A DNA stretch of 60,565 bases from NCBI RefSeq assembly GCF_001437255.1, contig NZ_JQBD01000003.1:1-60565 (forward strand), read 5' to 3'. The notes beneath the pieces were generated by a model that was given only the letters and a program-made list of their open reading frames with translations, had not been told where the DNA came from and made no database searches. This document shows, piece after piece, positions 1-10,700 of this stretch. The translations under genes were made by a program, and so were the position numbers. Position 1 is the first letter of the stretch, and each line of letters starts with the position of its first letter. The DNA is from Pediococcus damnosus. Its GTDB lineage: Bacteria; Bacillota; Bacilli; Lactobacillales; Lactobacillaceae.

Positions 1-41
1 AGGCACCTAGGAAAACTTGACACATACAAAAAAACTTAAGA

Positions 42-71
42 TTCGAAAAACTAAATAAGGGAGCGTATAAT
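42..71 (+). promoter_or_regulatory. Probable promoter of cfa
   Basis: A TATAAT box lies at 66-71, with a weak -35 candidate TTCGAA at 42-47 (18-bp spacer). The start codon used for cfa is about 45 nt downstream. A better -35 hexamer, TTGACA at 18-23, has no good -10 box at 16-18 bp and is not chosen. Weak call from sequence alone. Confidence 0.35.
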
Positions 72-115
72 AGGCTTGTTTAATATTGCCATTTAATAAG
101 AAAGGACCCGAATTG

Positions 116-1294
116 ATGTTAGAAAAGAAATTTTACAAGACGTTTTTTAAGCACTCTTTCAATATTCCAATTAAAGTTACTTATTGGGATGGTAGTTCTG
201 AAGTATACGGAGATGGTACTCCAGAAGTCTCAATCACCCTTAAAGAAGAGGTGCCAATCAAGCAGGTTATCAATAATGCCTCCATTGCGCTTGGTGAGGC
301 CTACATGGATGGCAGAATCGAAATTGATGGCAGTATCCAGGCTTTACTAACTTCGGCCTACGAAACGGCTGGGAGCTTTTTCCATGACAAGAAGTTTATT
401 CATTTTCTTCCCAAACAAAAACATGATGAAAAAGAAAGCAAAGAAGATGTTCAGAATCATTATGACATCGGAAATGACTTTTACAGTTTATGGTTAGACC
501 CAACCATGACTTATTCTTGTGCTTATTTTGAGAAAGATACCGATGATCTTGAAACTGCTCAAATCAACAAAGTTCACCATATTCTAAACAAGTTGCACCC
601 ACAACCACGCCGGACCCTTTTAGACATTGGCTGTGGCTGGGGAACTTTAATGCTAACAGCTGCTAAAGAATATGATTTACGCGTTGTTGGTGTGACTCTT
701 TCTCAGGAACAATTCAACTTAGTGAATAAAAAAATTAAGGATGAAGGCTTAGAAAATGTGGCTGAAGTCCGTTTACAAGATTATCGCGAAATCAAAGACG
801 AACAATTCGACTACATAACCAGCGTTGGGATGTTTGAACATGTCGGTAAGGAAAATCTCCAAACCTACTTCAAGTGTGTTGCTGATTACCTAAAAACTGA
901 TGGTGTTGCTTTGATTCACGGAATCACTCGTCAACAGGGCGGTGCTAACAACGGTTGGTTAAACAAATGGATCTTCCCAGGTGGCTATGTGCCCGGCTTG
1001 GAAGAAAACATTCATCACATTATCGAAAACGGATTACAGATTGATGATTTGGAACCTCTACGCCGTCATTATCAAAAAACGACAGAAATTTGGGATAAGA
1101 ACTTCAATGAACATCGCGAAGAAGTCAAAGAAATGTTTGACGAACGCTTTGTGCGCATGTGGGATCTCTATCTACAAGCGTGTTCAGCATCATTCGAATC
1201 TAGAAATATCGATGTCATCCAGTACTTATTAACAAAGGGTACTGGCGCAAGCAACAATGTGTTGCCAATGACTAGAGAATACATGTACAAATAG
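116..1294 (+). CDS. cfa: Cyclopropane-fatty-acyl-phospholipid synthase
   Basis: This 392-aa cytosolic, membrane-associated SAM-dependent methyltransferase adds a methylene group across double bonds of phospholipid acyl chains, which makes membranes more acid- and stress-tolerant. The SAM motif DIGCGWG lies near residues 170-176, preceded by the family signatures YDIGNDFY (about 116) and TYSCAYF (about 132), and followed by GMFEHVG. Length fits the short Cfa form of lactobacilli. The reading frame is open from a TTG at 86, but ATG at 116 is preferred because AGAAAGGA sits 9 nt upstream. The TAG stop at 1292-1294 is also the first three bases of the stem-loop array that follows. Family call is firm; paralogue number is unknown. 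Confidence 0.95.
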   Translation: MLEKKFYKTFFKHSFNIPIKVTYWDGSSEVYGDGTPEVSITLKEEVPIKQVINNASIALGEAYMDGRIEIDGSIQALLTSAYETAGSFFHDKKFIHFLPKQKHDEKESKEDVQNHYDIGNDFYSLWLDPTMTYSCAYFEKDTDDLETAQINKVHHILNKLHPQPRRTLLDIGCGWGTLMLTAAKEYDLRVVGVTLSQEQFNLVNKKIKDEGLENVAEVRLQDYREIKDEQFDYITSVGMFEHVGKENLQTYFKCVADYLKTDGVALIHGITRQQGGANNGWLNKWIFPGGYVPGLEENIHHIIENGLQIDDLEPLRRHYQKTTEIWDKNFNEHREEVKEMFDERFVRMWDLYLQACSASFESRNIDVIQYLLTKGTGASNNVLPMTREYMYK

Positions 1295-1528
1295 TGAGTG
1301 AATGAAGACGATTAGTCTTAAAAATAGAAGCGTGCCGGTAGCGAGATCGCATCTCGCGGTTAGGTATGCTTCTATTTTTAAGGCTGTCTTTCAGATAGTG
1401 AGTGAAACAAAGCGATTAAGGCTCAAGATATAAGAGTCTTGGAGGTAGGAGCGCAATCCCGCGGGAAGAATTCTTATATCTTGGGTCTTGCTTTGTTGAA
1501 CTGTCCTCAAACAGTGAGTGAAACAAAG
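1292..1528 (+). repeat. Tandem stem-loop array A downstream of cfa
   Basis: Two units of 104 and 116 nt begin with AGTGAGTG at 1293 and 1397; a third AGTGAGTG at 1513 is followed only by AAACAAAG and then loses similarity. Unit 1 has arms 1314-1331 and 1368-1385 (18 bp, one G-U pair on the plus strand) around GCGAGAT-CGC-ATCTCGC (1341-1357). Unit 2 has arms 1406-1413/1490-1497 and 1424-1435/1472-1483 (12 bp perfect) around a degraded core ending in ATCCCGCGGG. Each unit ends in a CTGTC(C/T)T motif. The first base of the array is the cfa stop codon. The same unit type occurs on the minus strand after guaB (22290-22635). I do not recognise the family. Confidence 0.85.
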
Positions 1529-1544
1529 TAAGTTCCATACTTTT

Positions 1545-1590
1545 CCTGTTAATAGATTAGCAATTGTTAATTTATCAACAGGATTTTTTT
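1545..1590 (+). terminator. Intrinsic terminator, cfa transcript
   Basis: CCTGTT at 1545-1550 pairs with AACAGG at 1577-1582 (about 10 of 12 bp when extended), followed by ATTTTTTT. It lies after the stem-loop array, so the array would be part of the cfa mRNA. Confidence 0.55.
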
Positions 1591-1621
1591 AAATATTTAC
1601 TACTATATATAACTTGATTCC

Positions 1622-1663
1622 AAAAAAGCAGACTTAGAAGTCGTTTCACTTCTAAGTCTGCTT
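1622..1663 (-). terminator. Intrinsic terminator of adhesin 1
   Basis: A 15-bp perfect inverted repeat (AAGCAGACTTAGAAG at 1626-1640, complement at 1649-1663) has an A-run at 1622-1627, giving a T-run on the minus strand. It sits 59 nt after the stop of the adhesin gene. Confidence 0.85.
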
Positions 1664-1721
1664 AATTTAACAACAAGTTTTAAAAATCAGTTATAAAATC
1701 TCATTCAAATTTTCGAACTTG

Positions 1722-4700
1722 TTATTTCTCATCATCACGTTTCCGACGTTTTAATCCAAACAATGCAAGAAAACCGCTTAAGAGCATCATGCCAATCACT
1801 GAAAGAATATTTTCATGTTGTTCATCAGTTTGTGGCAATATTCCTGCTTTAACAACAGAAATATTTTTATTATCTTTCTGGTTTGAATTCTCCAAAGTTT
1901 CCAATTTAGCCTGTGAGCCTGCGGAATTCTTAACTCCTTCAGTAGTTGCACTTGAATTACCGGTTCCAGAATCAGAACCTGTACCAGGTGTGGTAGGTGT
2001 TGCCCCACCATTGCCTGGCTTATTATTGTTACCACCAGGGTTCGAAGGATTACCTGGATTAGTTCCATTACCGTCAGAAATCTTCTTATATTGAACAACA
2101 ACTAAACTATCTTCTGGTTTATCCATTGTCGCCGTTGGAATTGATTCTGCCACATCACCACTGTTTGTATAACCAGCTAATGTTGGTGTTGTCACAGCAT
2201 CAAAGACTCCCTGTGGTGTATAGGAAACTTCTCCGGTAGTCTTATTAGTCACAACCTTGTAAATTACCTTTTCGATAACATCACGTGGCGTCTGATTACC
2301 AGCACCCTCGTAATGAATGGTCCGAGTAACAGTAATTTCACTATATACAAGCTCATTGGTTGGTTTATAGGTAACCGTAACGGTTGAATCTGTTGGCTTA
2401 ACTGTCGTAGTTTCAGGCGTATATCCAGCGACATCACCGCCATTTGTAAATCCAGCGATTTCTGGTGTATCTACTGTACTATACCCAGCCTCGGGTGTAT
2501 AAACTGACTGACCAGTCGCATTGCTGGTTGCCACATCATAGGTAATCGACTGAACTTTATCCGCCGGGTTTCTTAATCCTGCCCCGGTGTAATGCACTGT
2601 CTGTGACACGATAATTTCACTGTGGGTAATAACGTCATTAATCGTGTACATTCCACTGATAAAATCTTTGTCAGTCAAATCATAATTTGGATTAGCCACG
2701 GCCACTTTAGCTTTGCCACTAGCGTTCAAACTAACCTCGTAGTCACCAACGTTTGTTGGAACACCTTCAACCACTTCACCAGTCGCCTTATCCACAAAGG
2801 TGAAATCTGCATTGGTTAAGTTACCCGGATCCTTGAGAGTAGATCCAATGGTGATGCTGAAATCTGGTGTGGGGTCACCATAATTTGATGACACATCATT
2901 GACTTTAACTTGCGTTGTGGTTTCGCCAGGCCCAGTCGTTGCTTTGACAATCGTCATCGATCCATCTACTACTGTAATGTCATAATTGCTGTTGACCGCA
3001 TTTTGATCGGCAGCAACCGTTACATCATACTGACCAACATTAGTGTGATTATTGTTGCCAGTTGTATAGGTGATGGCTTCTCCATTGACAGCCCCGTCGA
3101 CAATAACACTTAAGCTATGTGCTTTACCATCATACGTAATGTCGTCATTACTCGTGACTGTCAAACTTGCTTTAGCTTTATTGATTGAGACTTTGTTAAC
3201 GAGTGCAGTTAAGTCACCTAAATCATAGTTACTATTTGCAACTTTAACCTTATCAATTCCACTTTCTGTTAACCTAACTTGATAATCACCTGCGTTAACT
3301 GGATCCTTAACCACATTACCATTGACGCCAAGATATTCGTAGTCGCCAGTTTCTAATGTAACATCAATCTCTGGTCCTTGAACCACTGGATTTTCATCAA
3401 ATGTCTTGCCATCGTAAGTCTTGTTGATATTTTCACCTTGGGCATTACCAATGCTGATCTCGCCCTCAGGTGTCGTTGCCTTGACAATCGTCATTGAACC
3501 TTTAACGACCGTAATGTCATAGTTTTCGTTAACCGCAGTATCATCGGCAATTACGATCACATCATACTGACCAACATTAGTATTGCTGTTGTGATCAGTT
3601 GTATAAGTGATAGTTTCACCGTTAACTGCACCTTTAGAAACGACCTCTAAGCTATGTGCCTTACCATCGTACGTGACGTCATCATTACTTGTAACTGTTA
3701 AGGTTGCCTTGGCTCTACTAATTGTAGCTTTGTTGACAATCTTACTTAAATCGCCCAAGTCATAATCGCTGTTGGCATCAGTAACTGCTTTGATTCCGGA
3801 TTCAGTTAACTTAATCGTGTAATTCCCTGCATTTTTAGGGCTTGTAACAACGTTACCGTCAGCGTCAAGATACTCATAGCCACCACTTGCTAAAGTTACA
3901 TCTTTCTCTGGCCCTTGAACTACAGGGCTATCACTAAACGTCTTACCGTCATAAGTTTTACTGAAGCCTTCGCCATCTGCATCACCGATAGTGATTTCTC
4001 CTGGTGTTGTTGGTGCTTTAACAATTGTCATTAAACCCTTGCCGTCAATAATCTCATAGTTACTATTAACTGCATTATTGTCTGCGGTTGCCGTCACATC
4101 ATATTGACCAGCTGTCGTCTGGCTATTATTTTCTGTCGTGTAGGTGATCGTCTCACCATTGACGACGCCAGTTACCTCAATATCTAAGCTGTGTGCATCG
4201 CCGTCGTACATAATATTGTCATTACTTACAATATTAATTTTAGCTGGCGCTTTGCGGATCGTGGCATCATTCGTCAAACTACTTAAGTTACCTAAATCAT
4301 AATCACTATTTGCAGCCGTCACAGCTTTGATCCCAGACTCAGTCAGTTTAATTGTGTAATCATCGGCATTAACCGGCTTTGTAATGACATTACCTTTGGC
4401 ATCCAAATATTCGTAGTCGCCACTTGCTAAAGTTACATCCTTTTCTGGTCCTTGAACCACAGGCCTTTCACCAAATGACTTACCATCATACGTCTTATTT
4501 AAATCATTACCATTCGCATTACCAATCGTAATTTCACCAGGCGTCGTTGGTGCTTTAACAATCGTCATTGAACCCGAACCATTGGCAATCTCATAGTTAT
4601 TGTTAACTGCATTTTCATCTGCCGTTGCCGTCACATCGTATTGACCAACTATTGTCTGACTATTATTGACTGATTTATAAGTGATAGTTTCATCATTTAC

Positions 4701-7700
4701 CGCACCAGCCACCTCAATAGCTAAACTATGTGCATCACCATCATAGGTAATGTCATCATTACTTGTAATGTTGACACTTGATTTTGCTTTATTAATTGTG
4801 GCCTTGTTGACCACGGCAGTTAGATCGCCTAATTCATAATTACTATTCGCAGTAGTGACCGCTTCAATCCCAGACTCAGTCAATTTAATCTTGTAATTGC
4901 CGACGTCTTTAAGATCTGTAACGACGTTATCGTCAGCGTCAAGATACTCATAGTCCCCACTTGCTAAAGTTACATCTTTCTCTGGCCCTTGAACTACAGT
5001 GCTATCACTAAACGTCTTTCCATCATACGTCTTATTTAAATCATTACCATTCGCATTACCAATCGTAATTTCACCAGATGTTGTTGGTGCTTTAACAATC
5101 GTCATTGAGCCGGTACCATTGGTAATCTCGTAGTTACTGTTAATTAAATTATCATCTGCATTGGCCAACACATCATATTGACCAACAGTTGTATGGTTAT
5201 TGTTGACTGGTGTATAGGTAATCGTTTCACCATTGACTGCACCAGTCACTTCAATATCCAAGCTGTGTGTTGTACCATCATATGTGATGGCATCATCACT
5301 GGTGATATTGATGCTAGCCTTCGCTTTTTGAATTGTGGCCTTGTTAGCTAACACAGTTAAGTTGCCTAAGTCGTAATCACTGTTGGCATCTATGACCGCT
5401 TGGATCCCAAGATCGGTTAACTTAATTGTGTAATCGCCGGCATTTACCGGATCAAGCACTTTATTACCATCTTTATCGTAATATGCATACTCTTCGGTTG
5501 TTAGGGTAACATCTTTCTCTGGCCCTTGCACTACAGGGTTCCCACTAAACGTCTTACCATCATAAGTTTTATTGAGATCCTCACCATTTGCATCACCAAC
5601 AGTGATCTCACCAGGCGTCGTTGGTGCTTTAACAATCGTCATCGAGCCAGGTTCAGAGGTGATCTCGTAGTTGCTGTTGACTGGATTGTCGTCATCAGCA
5701 GTGGCCGTCACATCATATTGTCCAACTGTCGTATGGTTATTGTTGGCTGGTGTATAGGTGATCGTCTCACCATCGACTGCACCAGTTACTTCAATATCCA
5801 AACTATGCGCATCGCCATCATACACAATGTTGTCATCACTAACGATATTAATATTCGCCGGTGCTCTATTAATCGTGGCATTATTCGTCAAACTACTTAA
5901 ATCGCCCAAATCATAATTACTATTTGCGGCAGTGACCGCGTCAATTCCGGCTTTAGTTAATTTAATTGTGTAATGATCTGCGTTGACCGGATTATTAACT
6001 TTGTTACCATCTTTATCGTAATAGGCGTATTCACCAGGCGTTAAGGAAACATTATTTTCTGGTCCTTGTACTACTAACTCTGGATTTCCACTAAACGTCT
6101 TACCGTCATACGTTTTACTTAATTCAGCACCGTTTGCATCCCCAATGATAATCTCACCTGGCATCGTCGGAGCCTTTAAAATTGTCATTGATCCAGTTCC
6201 TGCTGTAATCTCGTAGTTGCTGTTAACCGCGTTTTTATCAGCCGTCGACGTAACATCATATTGGCCGACCGTCGTTTGACTATTGTTTTCAGCCGTATAG
6301 ATGATCGTCTCACCATTGGCTGCCCCAACTACCTCAATTTTCAAACTGTGTGCCGTACCATCGTACGTAATGTCGTCATTGCTTGCGACGTTGATGCTTG
6401 CTTTCGCTTTATTAATCGTGGCCTCATTCGTCAAACTACTTAAATCACCTAAATCATAGTTACTATTTACGGCAGTAACGGCTTTAATTCCGGCATTGGT
6501 TAACTTAATTGTGTAATTGCCTGCGTTTTTAGGATCTTTAACAACAACACCGTTAGCATCCAGATACTCATAGTCACCGATTTCCAAAGTGACATCTTTT
6601 TCTGGTCCTTGCACTACTGGACTGCCATCAAATGTTTTTCCGTCGTACGTCTTATTGAGGTTTTCGCCATTTACATCCCCGATAGTAATTTCACCAGGAG
6701 CTATTGGTGCTTTAACAATCACCATTGAGCCAGTTCCTGCGGTAATTTCATAGTTACTGTTAACCGCGTTATCATCAGCAGTTGCCGCGACATCATATTG
6801 GCCGACCGTTGTCTGAATGTTGTTGGTAACTAGATAAGTGATCGTTTCACCGTTTACCGCGCCAGTCACGGCAACATCCAAACTATGCGCAGCACCATCA
6901 TACGTAATCTTGTCATTACTTGTGATGTTGATACTTGCCTTCGCTTTATTAATCGTGGCATTATTCGTCAAAATGCTTAAGTCACCTAATTCATATCCAC
7001 TATTTTCATCTGTAACGGCCTTGATTCCGGCTTCCGTAAATTTGATCATATAATTACCTGCATTTACAGGATCCGTAATTTCGTTGCCACCTTCATCGTA
7101 AAACGCGTACTCCCCATTTGTTAAGGTGACATCTTTTTCTGGTCCTTGCACGACTATTGCTGAATTCTCGGTGAATGTCTTCCCATCGTAAGTCTTACTC
7201 AAGTCATAACCATTCGCATCACCAATACTAATCTGGCCTTCCGGTATTGTTGCTTTCACAATCGTCATTGAGCCATTAGTGACCATAATATTGTAATTGT
7301 CATTGATGGCATCATCGTCAGCGGTTGCTGCAACATCATATTGACCAACAGCTGTATGACTATTGTTGGTAACTGTATACGCGATTGTTTCACCGTTTAC
7401 TGCACCAGTCACGGCAACATCCAAACTGTGTGCCGCACCATCATACGTAATCTTGTCATTACTTACGATATTAATATTTGCATTCGCCTTTTTAATGGTA
7501 GCGTTATTTGTTAAACTGCTTAATTCACCTAAATCAAAATTACGATTTGCATCAGTAACCACTTTGATCCCAGATTCAGTTAATTTAATCGTGTAATCAC
7601 CAGCATTAACCGGATCGGTAATAACATTACCGTTAGCGTCCAAATACTCGTAATCGCCACTTGATAAGGTAACATCTTTCTCTGGTCCTTGAACCACAGG

Positions 7701-10700
7701 GCTTTCATCAAACGTTTTGCCATTGTAAGTTTTCTCAAGATCATTTCCGTTTGCGTCACCGATGATGATTTCACCAGGTGTTATTGGTGCCTTGACAATC
7801 TTCATCGAACCAGACCCAGGAGTGATTTCATAGTTACTATTTATTGCATTTGCATCCGCATTTGCCGATACATCATATTGACCGACTGCCGTGTGACTAT
7901 TATTAGTAACTGTATAGGTGATTGTCTCGCCATTGACAGCCCCAATTGCCTCAGTATCTAAACTATGCGCAGCACCATCATAAGTGATGTTGTCATTACT
8001 TGTGATATTAATCTTTGCTTGTGCTTTTTGAATTGTGGCATTATTCGTCAAATTACTTAGATTACCCAAGTCATAATCACTATTCGCATCAGTAACCGCG
8101 TTGATTCCATATTGGGTCAGTTTGATCGTATAACTTCCAGCGTTAACGGGATCTGTAACAATCTTCCCGTTAGCGTCCAAATACTCATAATCATCGTTTG
8201 TTAGGGTAACATCAGTCTCTGGTCCTTGAACTATAGGGCTGCCACTAAATGTTTGGCCATTATAAGTCTTTTTGAGATCTTCAGCATTTGCATCCCCAAT
8301 AGTAATTTCACCAGGAGTTACTGGCGCTTTGACGATTGTCATTGAGCCATTTTTTACGGCAATCTCATAGTTGCTATTAACAACATTAGCATCAGCAATT
8401 GCCGTAACCGTGTACTGGCCGACCGTCGTATGACTATTGTTGACAGATGCGTAAGTGATTTTTTCGCCATTCACTGCCCCAGTTACTTCAATATTCAAAC
8501 TATGTGCATTACCATCATACGTGATCTTGTCATTGCTAATAATACTAATAGTCGCTTTTGCTTTATTAATTGTTACCGAACCAGTCATTACATCACTTGC
8601 TGCCGCCAATTGATAATTGCCGTTAGTCGCCTTGCTAAGGGCCTCATTAGCCGCCTTCAAACCTGCAGTATTTAAATTAAATTCATACGAATTGACATTA
8701 GTTCCGTTAGTTACAAAATCAACGTCTTCATTTGATAACGGAACTTTAAGCGTTGTTGCTGAACCATCATTAACAGCAATCACTACATACAAATCAGTTG
8801 TACCGCTTGCTTTTGTAGTCCCGTCATAATCAAAATTAGTTTTGCTTAATTCGGCAGCTACTTTAGCAGAAACAATAATAAATGGTGCCGTGGCCGAATC
8901 AAATGAAACCGTATAGTTAGATCCAGTTACCGATGTAATCGCATTTTGAATAGCCATCTTACCGGTGTTACTTAATGTGACTTCATAAGTGCCGCTGTTA
9001 GTTCCACCACTGACTAGCTGAATATCACTATCTTTCAATGCATACGTAACGCCACTTAGCAACGTAATTTTATAGTTACCGGCGGATGGTGACTGCTGCA
9101 CACCAGTATATTGCTCAGTTTCAGTGCCACTTAAAGTCACTGTGGTAGACACTGGTGTGATGATGAACGTACCAGTCGTCTTGCCCAATGTCACTGCAGT
9201 ATAGTTACCACCAGTTGCGGATGTAAGGGCCGTCGTAATATTTGTTAAACCAGTCTTCGTTAACTGAACCGTATATGACCCGACATTTTTACCGTCACTA
9301 CCACTAGTTAATGCAATATCTCCAGCCTTCAACGTATATGTTGTCCCGTTTGACAAAGTAACGTTGTAGTAACCAGCAGTTGGGCTCTGTATCACGCCAG
9401 TAAAAGGTACGGTTTGACTACCCGTTAAGTTAACTGTAGCAGTAGCTGCCGTAATGATATAAGTACCGTTAGCAGGTGTAACGGTATAGTTTTGCGCGGT
9501 ACCACCTTCAACTTGGGATGCTGCTAATTTGGTTTTTCCAGCTGCACTAAATTGAACCGTATAAGCCCCAACAGTTGTAGGAATTGTTACAACTGTTTGC
9601 CCGTCAGCCGCTAGATACTCAAAATCGCTAGAAGCCCATGAAATCGTTGGCGGAATCATACTACCAGAGATAACTGTATAGACTACCGTTGCCGTTGTGC
9701 CTGTTGCTGCACCATCATAAACTTTTGTAGCTGAACTAATCGTTGCTGTAATTGGCGCTTTTGTAATTACAAAAGTTGTGCCACTTGCTACTTCAAAAGT
9801 CGCCGGATTATAATTTGTCCCAGTCGCTGCTGTAATTGCTGCCTGCGCGGCCGTTTTTCCAGTTTCACTCAAAACAACACTATAGGTGCCTGTATTAATA
9901 CCACCACTAACTAACTGAATATCACTATCTCTTAACGAATATGAGACACCGGTTGGTAAGGTAATTTTATAGTTGCTGGCTTTCGGCGTTTGCTGCGCAC
10001 CAGTATATTGCTCAGTTTCAGCACCACTCAATGTTACCTTGGTATCCGCTGCTGTAATAACAAATGAACCAGTTGCTGTATTAAAACTAATTGCATAGCT
10101 ATTGCCAATTGCTGCTGTAATATTGCTGACGCCAACTGTACTTAGTTCGAGAGCGTACGTGCCGACATCCTTACCGCCACTTACCAACTGGATATCACTA
10201 TCTTTTAACGGATATGAGACACCGGTTGGTAAGGTAATTTTATAGTTGCTGGCTTTCGGTGTTTGCTGCATACCAGTATACTGCTCAGTTTCGGTACCGC
10301 TGAGGGTTACTGTAGCATTGACTTTGTAGTAGAGTGTTATTGCTGTAATTGCCTTGCCATTTGCATCCGTTACATACATATTTCCATTAGCATCTAATGC
10401 AGTGAAATTAATCACTGTTGCAGCAGCATTTTTGGCATCGGTTGCACTAAACGTATACCCAGTAATTGTCGGAACCATCGGATTAGTAGTTGTCGTGCCG
10501 TTAATCTTTGTGTCTCCATATGAGCCCGTCAAAGTTGCATCTTTTGAAATCATATTGCCAGCATAATCTTGATAGTGTACCGTAACTGGCGCCGTTTGCT
10601 TGTTGTAGATCAAGCTCACATTGGAGCTGCCGACTACAAAATCTGAAGATACTGTATTTTGTAAGACATATCCAGGAACCTTCGGCGCTACTACAGATAA

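Noticed and set aside
1292-1528. CRISPR-like regular repeats
   Set aside because: The segments between AGTGAGTG words are self-complementary and 96-108 nt long, not 25-40-nt unique spacers, and no cas genes are present.
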